From CAYQVO01 sp964421085 (lineage in GTDB: Bacteria; Bdellovibrionota_C; UBA2361; CAYQVO01), in the NCBI GenBank assembly GCA_964421085.1, contig CAYQVO010000034.1:1-42662 (forward strand): a stretch of DNA of 42,662 bases, given 5' to 3'. Positions 1 to 7,723 of this stretch are shown piece by piece. How positions within the stretch are numbered: position 1 is the first letter of the stretch; each line of letters opens with the position of its first letter. The translations under genes and the position numbers were made by a program. The notes under the pieces are model-generated. The model saw only the letters and a program-made list of their open reading frames with translations, was not told the origin of the DNA and did no database searches.

Positions 1-106
1 TTTTCCCGCTCGGCGCTCGTGCCCAGGGGCTGCCGCCCCTCGCTTCGCTTCACCCCGTTTTTCCCGCTCGGCGCTCGTGCCCAGGGGCTGCCGCCCCTCG
101 CTTCGC
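1..106. repeat. Tandem direct repeat, two perfect 48-bp copies
   Basis: Positions 1-48 and 59-106 are identical, separated by the 10-bp spacer ttcaccccgt, giving a 58-bp period. Each copy contains a small inverted repeat (AGGGGC, four-base loop, GCCCCT), so each could fold as a hairpin. The window begins at the edge of copy one, so more copies may lie upstream. The copies are GC-rich and carry no convincing reading frame. The class of repeat is unknown to me. Confidence 0.85.
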
Positions 107-178
107 AATCATGAGAAAAGGAAAATGATCCAGGTCACTGTCGCCGGCGGGTGTGAGCGCGTATAAACAGTCGCCGGG

Positions 179-478
179 ATGAAAGCAGGAATTTTCCTGA
201 TCACCGTTCTTATGGTTTCAACTCCCGAAGTCTCGTCTGCTCTCTTCGAAATTCCGCTTGTAGGAAATGCAGATGAAGTTCTGCCGCCTCCGCTGATTTC
301 TGGTCCGCACTGCAAGGTGGACGACATTGTGAGTTCCAGCGGCTGCGGGAAGAAGGTAAAGAAAGACAGGAAGAAAAATTCAACTGCTTTCCATGTTTCC
401 GGAAAAGTTTCCCACGTTGCCAGGGAAGAACTGGCGGATCCTCACGTGACTATAATCGAGAATGTCGATATGGAGTGA
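179..478 (+). CDS. Possible small exported protein, unrecognised
   Basis: This is a 99-residue frame that I do not recognise. Its N-terminus looks like a signal peptide: MKAG, a hydrophobic stretch to about residue 14, then a possible cleavage region near residues 18-31. The mature part has a Lys-rich stretch (KKVKKDRKK, about residues 58-66) and two Cys residues. The start has only a weak ribosome-binding site. It lies between the tandem repeat and a tRNA gene. It may be spurious; a frame on the opposite strand of similar length is no better. Confidence 0.25.
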   Translation: MKAGIFLITVLMVSTPEVSSALFEIPLVGNADEVLPPPLISGPHCKVDDIVSSSGCGKKVKKDRKKNSTAFHVSGKVSHVAREELADPHVTIIENVDME

Positions 479-524
479 GGACGAGGCGGGGAAACGGGAA
501 AAATAGAGGCGGGAGTCAATTCCC

Positions 525-554
525 TCGACATCAGGTTTGGTTCGGTAGTATAAC
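525..554 (+). promoter_or_regulatory. Candidate sigma70-type promoter of the tRNA gene
   Basis: TCGACA at 525-530 (five of six matches to TTGACA) lies 18 bp before TATAAC at 549-554 (five of six to TATAAT). This would start transcription around 561, about 12 bases before the mature tRNA. It is identified by eye only. Confidence 0.45.
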
Positions 555-572
555 TGCAAGGTTGCGTTTCAT

Positions 573-645
573 GCGGGTGTAGCTCAGTTGGCAGAGCGCC
601 TGCTTCCCAAGCAGGAGGTCACGAGTTCGAACCTCGTTACCCGCT
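573..645 (+). tRNA. tRNA-Gly (anticodon CCC)
   Basis: A full cloverleaf can be drawn. The acceptor strand GCGGGTG (573-579) pairs with 638-644, including one G-T pair. The D arm begins with GCTC and ends with GAGC. The anticodon stem CCTGC/GCAGG encloses the loop TTCCCAA, giving anticodon CCC, which reads GGG glycine codons. The T arm ACGAG-TTCGAAC-CTCGT follows at 621-637. The discriminator base is T at 645 and no CCA is encoded, so the 3' end must be added by a nucleotidyltransferase such as the one at 40434-41384. Confidence 0.95.
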
Positions 646-942
646 TTAGTTTTTCCGGTGTGTTGTGCCTGCCTCGTTTCATTCCGGCTCGATCTTGAAG
701 GGCTGGTGTCGAACGGCATTTTGAAAGTGAAATTTCCATCGCGCAGTCTGCATCGAATGTCGCGACATTTTCTTCAGGAATTATTCATTTCGAATGTTCA
801 ATGGGTGCGCAGGAAGCCGTTGGCCGGGAGGAGCGGTCAGTCTGGAGGGAAATCATCGGGCAATGCCTGATAAGCAATTCCCAGTCTGCACAGGTCCTCT
901 CTTTCACAGGCTCTGGAAATATCAGGCGAGATGAGATGACTT

Positions 943-2835
943 TCAAGCGACGTCGTTCCCGGTCCCGTTCTTCTCAGCCTCCTCAAAAGCATTCAGATGC
1001 GCAAGGATATCACGCTTTGAAAATGCGACCCTGGCGGCCACGGCCTCCGAGTGACTCGAAGTCGCAATGCCAGGTTTCATCCGATATGTGGCAACGCCCT
1101 CGTTGAATTCCACCTCGAGATTCTGCGACATGCCGAGATCTTCCAGGACATGCGCGAGTTCCAGATTCTGAGTTATAACAAAGACAGTTGTTCCCTTACT
1201 TGCGAGCATCTCGAGAACTTCACGCGCACGCTCGATTACCTCGTTCGAGGTAGTTCCTTCCGCAAGCTCATCCAGAACGACCATGCTCCGTCTTCCCGCG
1301 GGAAACGTGACATCTCTCGCTCGCGCATGTCCCCCTCCGAATCTCCCTTCCTTCTTCAGCTCCTGTTGACTCTCGGGGGCCTGATATCCAATCCATTCGG
1401 CGACACCAAGGTGAGCTTCCACGCAGGGGATTGGCAGCGACATCTGAGCAAAAAGTTGATTAAGCAGCAGCGCGCAGCCGGTGGAGGTCTTTCCGCCGCT
1501 GTTCGCTCCCGTGACAGTGTTGATGGCATAATCGCAGAGATTTATGTCGTTGGTGACGTATCCGGGATCGAACCAGCACTCCGGATTGCCCATTCCTTTT
1601 GCGATAAAAAAGTGATGCGACGTTTCGTAAACGTGCGGGAAGGCCACATGGACCCGGGCTCTTTGAATAAATCGGACGCCTGCCAGGAGCTCTCCGATTC
1701 TGCCTATTGCATCCACAGCACGATCGAGTGTGTCGTCCGCAGCGGCAATTTCACGTAAAGGTTCGGCTACAGTGTCGGTGTCAAAGTCTGCTTTCAGACG
1801 AAGGATACCCCCAATCAGACCGATGTTCACGCCGACATAAGCCATTGCAAGAACTGCTGTTCCTAACGAATACTTGAATGCGTCTGGCAGGGGCAATCCG
1901 TTTGCAGCCTCTAACGCCTGGAGAAGCCCCACCCCGACTACCGGAGAAAGAATTGTGGCTGACGCAGTTGCGAAGAGCATCGCAGGTGTAAGCGGCCACG
2001 GGAGAAAACGTGAAGTGCGCTTTTTCTCTTTCTTGTCATCCCCGACCGCTCCTTCAGTCTTCAATCCCTGCGGAGTCCTTACGATTCCGCCGTCCATAAG
2101 TTCAAAGAAGCGAGTATTCTTTATTGCAAGAATATCCTCAAAAAGCATCTGAAGATAAGGAGACTCGGGCTCAGGACACTCTTCAATCCTGGCGCAAATT
2201 CCGCGAAAAGCTTCTCTTATCTTCCAGAAATCCCGATAAACACGACGCGGCCATTTCCCGAAAGCAAAATCAAGAACGTCCCGTTCCCACCGGCGGCCCC
2301 AATTCCTGTCGAACCGATCAAGTGCGTTGCAGAGGGCGGTATCAGTTAGAAGCTCTTTATAAGCGTCTTGCTTTGCTTTGATAAGGACTTCAGATGTCGA
2401 GGGCCGAAGAGCGTTATTTGTTATCGCAGCCAGCGCGGAAAGCGAAGGTGATGGTCCTTTGAGCTTCTTCCACACCCCTTCGATTCCGGTCTGTTCCAAC
2501 GTCTTGAGATCGGTGATGGAGGGAGGAAACACTTCTGCTACCTCGAGGATGTGTCCGTTTAAAATTTCAGCAGCATCTGAGGCGAAGCTTGTATTCAGAA
2601 TCACGGAAGGATCATCGCGGGAGTGACCAGCAGCATCACTTATACACCTGAGAACATCTGCGACCTTGCCGCTGCTCCCGGCATCCAGCAGCTGACGAAG
2701 ACGGGCAGTGCCCGAAAATGACTCCTTCCCGCCCCGTTCGATTTCCCTTCTTAACGGGATCGGGATTCCAAGCACTGTTTTATCCGGTGAAAGCATCGGA
2801 CGGCCGGCGGTCGCAGTGGGTTGGGTTGATGACAT
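943..2835 (-). CDS. Membrane-anchored MutS-family (domain V) ATPase
   Basis: This 630-residue protein ends in a MutS-type ATPase domain: Walker A GANSGGKTS at about 443-451 (MutS consensus GPNMGGKST), Walker B MVVLDEL at about 518-524 followed by AEGT, and a conserved FVITQN segment near 552-557. Residues 1-270 are helical and resemble a MutS lever/clamp region, but the N-terminal mismatch-binding domain with its Phe-X-Glu motif is absent. Two hydrophobic segments (about 281-305 and 323-347) sit just before the ATPase, suggesting a two-pass membrane anchor. It is therefore not the mismatch-repair MutS, which is encoded separately at 36546-39257. MutS-like proteins with membrane segments are known in other bacteria, but their role is unclear. 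The start codon has only a weak ribosome-binding site. Confidence 0.8.
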   Translation of the reverse strand: MSSTQPTATAGRPMLSPDKTVLGIPIPLRREIERGGKESFSGTARLRQLLDAGSSGKVADVLRCISDAAGHSRDDPSVILNTSFASDAAEILNGHILEVAEVFPPSITDLKTLEQTGIEGVWKKLKGPSPSLSALAAITNNALRPSTSEVLIKAKQDAYKELLTDTALCNALDRFDRNWGRRWERDVLDFAFGKWPRRVYRDFWKIREAFRGICARIEECPEPESPYLQMLFEDILAIKNTRFFELMDGGIVRTPQGLKTEGAVGDDKKEKKRTSRFLPWPLTPAMLFATASATILSPVVGVGLLQALEAANGLPLPDAFKYSLGTAVLAMAYVGVNIGLIGGILRLKADFDTDTVAEPLREIAAADDTLDRAVDAIGRIGELLAGVRFIQRARVHVAFPHVYETSHHFFIAKGMGNPECWFDPGYVTNDINLCDYAINTVTGANSGGKTSTGCALLLNQLFAQMSLPIPCVEAHLGVAEWIGYQAPESQQELKKEGRFGGGHARARDVTFPAGRRSMVVLDELAEGTTSNEVIERAREVLEMLASKGTTVFVITQNLELAHVLEDLGMSQNLEVEFNEGVATYRMKPGIATSSHSEAVAARVAFSKRDILAHLNAFEEAEKNGTGNDVA

Positions 2836-3053
2836 TTCAACAGCCTGAAGACGGAATCGTGTTTCCGATGATATAAGAACGGCCTCTTCCAGGCAAAGAA
2901 TTATGGGATGTTGCTGAGATCTGAAACGAACAGATGCGAACTGTTTCGATACGATCAGTACAGATCTGTGGCTGACGTGTCTCGTCAGGGAAAATTCTTA
3001 TGTTGTTCAATGCGACTTGCGCACGCCCGAGATGGAAGGGATTTTCGAGGTGA

Positions 3054-3533
3054 TCAATTCGCCTTCTTGAGCTCGACCTTCAGCGAATATCCTGCAATTG
3101 ATGCAAGCCGCTCCAGCTGCCGAGGCATCTTTGTTTCCTCGAGCAGCCGCACGACCTGCGAAGGAGATGTATCGAGAAGATCTGCCATTACGCGAATTGA
3201 GATCCGGGCCGATTCAAGAGCCTCCTTGAGAGTCACGCGAACCTGATTCAATGGGCGCCATTCATAGTCAGGATCGCAGTAATAAAGAGCAGGATCGGCA
3301 TGAAAGTCGCCTCGCTGTCCGTCCTTTTCAATGGAGAGCTGTTTCACCAGGAATCTGCCGGCCCATTGCCTGAATCCTTCCGTCGACCAATCTATAAAGC
3401 TTTCGCGCATCCGGACTGTCAGGTCGACATCGACAGCAGGCCATTTCCCGGTCAGCCCGCCTGCATCAGAATTTGATGTCCAACGCGCTCGAAGCTCACA
3501 GCTGCCGAGCGTCGAGCCGGCAGTTGGCGGCAT
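3054..3533 (-). CDS. Hypothetical protein with possible C-terminal helix-turn-helix
   Basis: I do not recognise the family of this 159-residue protein. Residues 1-95 have a mixed composition including many Trp and Tyr residues. The last 55 residues (from about VTLKEALESARIS) look like a small helix-turn-helix fold of the kind found in XRE-type antitoxins: a helix, a turn, a SPSQVVRLLEE-type recognition helix, then a short strand (SLKVELKK). No toxin gene is adjacent. AGGA lies only a few bases before the ATG, so the true start may be internal, for example at the Met near residue 42 (MRESFIDW). DNA binding is an inference. Confidence 0.55.
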   Translation of the reverse strand: MPPTAGSTLGSCELRARWTSNSDAGGLTGKWPAVDVDLTVRMRESFIDWSTEGFRQWAGRFLVKQLSIEKDGQRGDFHADPALYYCDPDYEWRPLNQVRVTLKEALESARISIRVMADLLDTSPSQVVRLLEETKMPRQLERLASIAGYSLKVELKKAN

Positions 3534-3826
3534 TTCCTGGCTGCCGTTGCGGGATAGTGAGCTTCGAGAACTGATCGATCATCCTGTTACTGGTGAAAGA
3601 GGCGGCACTCCTGATAACGACGAGTCAGTTGTCGCACTTGCTCAAAATGAACAGCGGCAGAATCCGGGACGTGCTGCGGGTTATGTATGATCAATTTTCA
3701 GGTTGAACAGGAAACTTTTGAGACCGCGGAGGATATCGGTGATGCCTTTGATCACGAAGGACCAGGCGGGAGATTCGGGGAATCCGCTGACGACGCGACA
3801 GATCGGAACAGGTATTAACGGTGCAA

Positions 3827-4087
3827 CTACCTCACCTGCTCCATAGGTATCGCTTCGTCAATCAGCATGACGGGAATATCTTCGCGGATCGGATAGAGAT
3901 ATCTTCCGTCTTCACGGATGAGGCCTGCCTCGATTTCCTGGGTCACTGACTTTCCCGCCCTGTTGACGAGAATACCGGCAGAGATTCTGCTGTTTATTGC
4001 GGTCACAGTCCCTTCGTCCGCTGGATGAAGGGAGGATTTGTTCTCGGGGCACACCAGGATTTCAAGGAGACGTTCGCTTATGGCCAT
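3827..4087 (-). CDS. Trm112-family (YcaR-like) small protein
   Basis: This 86-residue protein has the family hallmarks LLEILVCPENKSSL at the N-terminus and GRYLYPIREDIPVMLIDEAI at the C-terminus. Trm112-type proteins are small zinc-ribbon-like partners or activators of methyltransferases; bacterial YcaR forms are of unknown role. Only one Cys (in VCPE) is retained, so zinc binding as in multi-Cys family members is unlikely. The insert between the two motifs (about residues 22-58) is longer than in E. coli YcaR. The start is supported by GGAGGG about six bases upstream and by the promoter at 4114-4141. It diverges from the GHMP kinase gene. Confidence 0.85.
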   Translation of the reverse strand: MAISERLLEILVCPENKSSLHPADEGTVTAINSRISAGILVNRAGKSVTQEIEAGLIREDGRYLYPIREDIPVMLIDEAIPMEQVR

Positions 4088-4113
4088 GTTCCCTCCGATT
4101 AAGTGAGAAACGC

Positions 4114-4141
4114 ATAATAATCATTTTTATCGCCATTTCAA
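4114..4141 (-). promoter_or_regulatory. Candidate sigma70 promoter for the Trm112-like gene
   Basis: Reading the minus strand, TTGAAA (4136-4141) is followed after 16 bp by TATTAT (4114-4119). Transcription would begin near 4106, leaving a leader of about 20 bases with the GGAGGG ribosome-binding site. Identified by eye. Confidence 0.45.
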
Positions 4142-4271
4142 AGAAATCCCGGCAGGATCGGAGGAATGAGGCAGTTCTTGAGTCTTTTCAGCGACGCTGG
4201 CAGAATCGTTTCGGTCACGACTCTTCAGCTCTGTCGAGGTCAGAGCGAAGCGGGGCCCTGGAGATGGGAAA

Positions 4272-5267
4272 ATGATTATCGAGGCAAGGGCGTTCGCGCG
4301 GGCCGGGTTGCTCGGCAATCCTTCGGACGGGTATTTCGGAAAGACTATTTCCATCAGCGTCAAAAACTTCGGCGCGCATGTTTCACTCTTCGAAACTCCT
4401 GAACTTCGCATCGAAGCACAGGATGATGATCGAAATGTCTACAGGAGCATCTTCGATCTTGTGGACTCAATCGGCAGTGTCGGATACTACGGCGGCGAGA
4501 GACTCATCAAGGCGGCAATCAAAAGATTCTGCGAATACTGCAGGGAAAGCTCCATTAGACTGCCGAACAGGAATTTCACGATACGCTTCCGCTCCAATAT
4601 TCCGAGACAGGTGGGTCTTGCCGGTTCGAGTGCGATTGTCACAGCTGCGATGAGGGCGCTCATGCGCTTTTATGAAGTCGAGATTCCGCAGGAGATACTC
4701 CCGACGCTGATCCTGAATTCAGAGACAAAAGAGCTGAAGATAAACGCAGGCCTTCAGGACCGGGTCATTCAGGTTTATGAAGGGTGCGTATACATGGATT
4801 TTGCGCGGGAAGTCGTCGAGAAAAAAGGGCATGGCCGCTACGAAAGACTCGATCCGAAACTTCTTCCGCCGCTTTATCTCGCTTACCGGCAGGATCTCAG
4901 CAAAGTGTCAGGCGAAGTTTTCAACGATGTGCGCACGCGGTTCGAGGCGGGAGATCCGCATGTGATCGGCACATTGAAGCGGATAGCCGAACTGGCCGAG
5001 GAAGGGAGAGAAGTGATTCAGGCGAAGGACTATAAACGGCTGAACGAGCTGATTGACGAGAATTTTGACAACCGGACGAAAATAATGAAGATAAGCGACG
5101 CAAATATGGCGCTTGTCGAGACTGCGAGAAAATGCGGCGCTTCGGCGAGTTTTCCAGGATCCGGCGGTGCAATCATCGGAATGTACAAAGACGACGAGAT
5201 GCTCACGCGGCTCATGGTGGAAGTGCGCAAACTGAGAGCCCGCGTGATTAAACCATATATACTGTGA
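4272..5267 (+). CDS. GHMP kinase, glucuronokinase-like
   Basis: This 331-residue sugar kinase has the three GHMP motifs: an N-terminal LLGNPSDGYFGKT at 13-25, the ATP loop GLAGSSA at 115-121, and the C-terminal FPGSGGA at 294-300. Asp163 in the GLQDRV stretch is the probable catalytic base. The N-terminal motif and the GLQDRV...GHG.Y block closely resemble plant glucuronokinase, from my memory of that family. It would phosphorylate free D-glucuronate (or a related sugar) at C1. It ends 13 bases before a UTP-sugar-1-phosphate uridylyltransferase, the enzyme needed for the next step. GGAG lies eight bases before the ATG. A different substrate (fucose, arabinose, D-glycero-manno-heptose) is possible. 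Confidence 0.8.
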   Translation: MIIEARAFARAGLLGNPSDGYFGKTISISVKNFGAHVSLFETPELRIEAQDDDRNVYRSIFDLVDSIGSVGYYGGERLIKAAIKRFCEYCRESSIRLPNRNFTIRFRSNIPRQVGLAGSSAIVTAAMRALMRFYEVEIPQEILPTLILNSETKELKINAGLQDRVIQVYEGCVYMDFAREVVEKKGHGRYERLDPKLLPPLYLAYRQDLSKVSGEVFNDVRTRFEAGDPHVIGTLKRIAELAEEGREVIQAKDYKRLNELIDENFDNRTKIMKISDANMALVETARKCGASASFPGSGGAIIGMYKDDEMLTRLMVEVRKLRARVIKPYIL

Positions 5268-5280
5268 GAGGAGTGCTGAA

Positions 5281-6138
5281 ATGATTCGAAAAGCAGTGAT
5301 ACCGGCGGGAGGTCTTGGCAGACGTTTTCTGCCCGCAACTAAAGCGCAGCCCAAAGAGATGCTTCCTGTTATTGATACGCCGACGATTCAATACGTCGTG
5401 CAGGAGGCAGTGGATTCGGGTATCGACGACATCCTCATAATTTCTGGCAAGGGAAAGCGCGCCATCGAGGATCACTTCGATCGCAATATCGAACTCGAGA
5501 ATCAGCTCGAGAAAGACGAAGCGCTCCGGAACGAGATGCGGCACATCTCGGAGATGGCCAATATTCATTTCATAAGGCAGAAGGAGTTCAACGGGCTTGG
5601 CGACGCGATTTATTACGCGCGGCAGCACGTGGCGGGCGAGCCTTTTGCCGTGCTGCTCGGGGACACGATCGTCGACTCTGTCATCCCTGTGACTCAGCAG
5701 CTTATCGATGTGTACGAGCAGTATCAGAGCCCTGTCATTGCTGTTGAAACAGTGCCCGAGGAGAAGGTGCAGCGCTACGGTGTCATTGCCGGAAACAGAA
5801 TCAGCGATGCCCTGATGATGATCAGCGATCTTGTCGAAAAGCCTTCGCCTGAGGATGCTCCATCAAACCTCGCAATCGCCGGCAGGTACATTCTGACTCC
5901 GGATATCTTCAAGGCGATTGAGAGAACCACACCCGGGAAGAACAACGAAATTCAGCTCACAGACGCGCTTCGCCTCCTTCTCCAGCGGCAGAGCATGTAT
6001 TCATACACAATCGAGGGAAAACGGTACGACATCGGAAACAAGCTCGAATACCTGAAGACAATCATTGAGTTCGGCCTCAAAAGAAAGGAATTCTCCGATC
6101 CTCTGAGGGAGTTTCTAAAGGAAATTATGAGGGGCTGA
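5281..6138 (+). CDS. galU: UTP-glucose-1-phosphate uridylyltransferase (GalU type)
   Basis: This 285-residue nucleotidyltransferase is of normal GalU length. It carries the signature AVIPAGGLGRRFLPATKAQPKEMLPV near residues 5-30 (UTP-binding loop and catalytic Lys), GLGDAIYYAR near 105-114, and the metal-binding GDT near 127. It makes a UDP-sugar from UTP and a sugar-1-phosphate. A GAGGAG ribosome-binding site lies seven bases upstream. Its tight coupling to a glucuronokinase-like gene suggests it may use glucuronate-1-phosphate, or that both feed UDP-sugars to the glycan locus further along. The substrate cannot be read from the sequence. Confidence 0.9.
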   Translation: MIRKAVIPAGGLGRRFLPATKAQPKEMLPVIDTPTIQYVVQEAVDSGIDDILIISGKGKRAIEDHFDRNIELENQLEKDEALRNEMRHISEMANIHFIRQKEFNGLGDAIYYARQHVAGEPFAVLLGDTIVDSVIPVTQQLIDVYEQYQSPVIAVETVPEEKVQRYGVIAGNRISDALMMISDLVEKPSPEDAPSNLAIAGRYILTPDIFKAIERTTPGKNNEIQLTDALRLLLQRQSMYSYTIEGKRYDIGNKLEYLKTIIEFGLKRKEFSDPLREFLKEIMRG

Positions 6139-6170
6139 GGTAATCCGGCCCTTCGACGGCTCCGCGCAGC

Positions 6171-7037
6171 TCATACTTCCTGAGCGGGAAGGCTCATATT
6201 GTCGATTAATCGCACACCGTCGAGCCGGGCTGCGGCAAAAATTCTCACAGGGATATCGTCGACGTGAGAGACTTCCTCCAGGGTGTCTTCGCGGGCGACC
6301 TGAACATACTCAATTTTGATGGAGGGATCGGAGGCGATGCATGACACGACCCGTTCTTCAATCATGTCAGCGTTTCTGCACCCCTTTATGTAAAGCTCGA
6401 CACCTTCGACAAGGCCGGTATGAATCAGAGGGGCTTTCTTTCGCGCTTCAGGCGAGAGCCTTGCGTTTCTGGAACTCATGGCGAGTCCGTCAGATTCTCT
6501 GATAAGAGGGGCGCGGATAATTACGACCCGGGATCGAAGGTCAGCGACCATCTGCTCGATAATTCTGAGCTGCTGAAAATCTTTCTCGCCGAAGACCGCG
6601 AAGTCCGGCTCGACTATGCTGAAAAGAATATGCACCACTGTGGTCACCCCCTCGAAATGTCCGGGTCTTGATCCGCCTTCCATGGGAAGCGAAAGCGCGC
6701 CGGGAGCAACTCTTGTCTGATGGCCGGAAGGGTAAATGATCTCAGGAGCCGGCATGAATACGGAGTGGACTTTCAGATCGGAAAGCATCCGGCAGTCCTG
6801 TTCGATCGTGACGGGATACTTCACAAAATCATTCTTATCGTTGAACTGAAGAGGGTTGACGAATATCGAAACCACTGCTTCGTCGCAGTGCTGCCGGGCA
6901 AGGCGGATTAGACTCAGGTGTCCTTCATGCAGGGCGCCCATGGTCGGAATAAAGCCGATCTTTCTGCCGGACCTGCGGAGATCGGCGAGCGATTTTCTCA
7001 GCGGTTCAATTTCTTCGAAGCGGCGCATCAAGCTCAC
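6171..7037 (-). CDS. panC: Pantothenate synthetase
   Basis: PanC condenses pantoate with beta-alanine using ATP in coenzyme A synthesis. The 288-residue protein has the HIGH-type motif TMGALHEGH at 32-40, SIFVNPLQF near 58-66, GEKDFQQL near 150-157 and the KMSKS-type motif AMSSRN at 186-191, all in normal positions. The start is GTG at 7037, overlapping the stop of the mgtC-like gene by four bases (GTGA); an in-frame ATG three codons later is an alternative. panB and panD are not nearby. Confidence 0.95.
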   Translation of the reverse strand: MSLMRRFEEIEPLRKSLADLRRSGRKIGFIPTMGALHEGHLSLIRLARQHCDEAVVSIFVNPLQFNDKNDFVKYPVTIEQDCRMLSDLKVHSVFMPAPEIIYPSGHQTRVAPGALSLPMEGGSRPGHFEGVTTVVHILFSIVEPDFAVFGEKDFQQLRIIEQMVADLRSRVVIIRAPLIRESDGLAMSSRNARLSPEARKKAPLIHTGLVEGVELYIKGCRNADMIEERVVSCIASDPSIKIEYVQVAREDTLEEVSHVDDIPVRIFAAARLDGVRLIDNMSLPAQEV

Positions 7038-7516
7038 CCATTATCCCTGTCTCTCAACCTTGGATCCGCATCATAGTGAACTTCTTTCCGCAAGCCCGAC
7101 ATGTTGGTTTCGAGCCAGTTAATACCGGTCAGAAGAGCAACCGTCACAAGGGTCAGGATTACAGCGTGAGCGTACCGTTCGAATCCGACAGCAGCCCCGA
7201 CTGCGGCAAGTACCCACACAACACTCGCTGAAGTGACACCTGCGACTGTGCCGCCCCGAGTCATGATCACGCCGGCGCCCAGAAAGCCTATACCGGTAAT
7301 AACCTGCCCGAGCACGCGGGTGGGATCGGCACTCTCAGTCTGCGAAACAATGCCGAGCTGAATGAAGGTGAATGTGCCAAGACAGATTAGAGCGCTTGTC
7401 CGCATCCCCGCGGCTTTTCCTCTCAACTGCCGCTCCAGTCCTATGAAGGATCCGCAGAAAACTGCGACCAAAATGCCCGTCCAGTTTTCCTGCAACACCC
7501 CGTTAATAAAGTCCAT
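7034..7516 (-). CDS. MgtC/SapB-family membrane protein
   Basis: This is a 160-residue inner-membrane protein with about four or five hydrophobic segments. It shows the family core: GLERQLRGKAAGMRTSALICLG near 26-47 (conserved acidic/Arg loop) and GIGFLGAGVIM near 76-86. MgtC proteins are linked to magnesium limitation and modulation of ATP synthase in pathogens, but most SapB-type members have no assigned role. It is translationally coupled to panC. Its promoter region is shared with the divergent acyl-CoA dehydrogenase gene. Confidence 0.88.
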   Translation of the reverse strand: MDFINGVLQENWTGILVAVFCGSFIGLERQLRGKAAGMRTSALICLGTFTFIQLGIVSQTESADPTRVLGQVITGIGFLGAGVIMTRGGTVAGVTSASVVWVLAAVGAAVGFERYAHAVILTLVTVALLTGINWLETNMSGLRKEVHYDADPRLRDRDNG

Positions 7517-7546
7517 TTTGCGCCTCTTCGCGGAAAATCAATCAGG

Positions 7547-7643
7547 GTGGTACTCATTTCATCAGAAAAATAGTACCTATTACACTTTCCACTTTTCTTG
7601 CTCATTAATAAAGGTAAGTGGTACAAAGTCGAGTACTTTTTAC
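7547..7643. promoter_or_regulatory. Divergent regulatory region with repeated GTAC-core motifs
   Basis: The 207-bp gap between the mgtC-like gene and the acyl-CoA dehydrogenase gene is AT-rich and holds two pairs of repeated words. GTGGTAC occurs at 7547-7553 and 7618-7624. AGTACCTATTAC at 7572-7583 nearly matches AGTACTTTTTAC at 7632-7643. All contain the palindrome GTAC. The alternating arrangement could be binding sites for a regulator of the fatty-acid module; no regulator gene is adjacent. A TAGAAT at 7666-7671 could serve as a -10 box, but no good -35 is visible. Confidence 0.35.
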
Positions 7644-7723
7644 CCCGCAAGCCGGTTTGATTGTGTAGAATGATTTGTCAAAACGGAGTGAGAGTTACCA
7701 TTACCGAAAAAGGGATTAAGTAG

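Noticed and set aside
531..719. Minus-strand reading frame across the tRNA gene
   Set aside because: Its central peptide is the known false translation of a tRNA-Gly gene; the tRNA cloverleaf explains this sequence.
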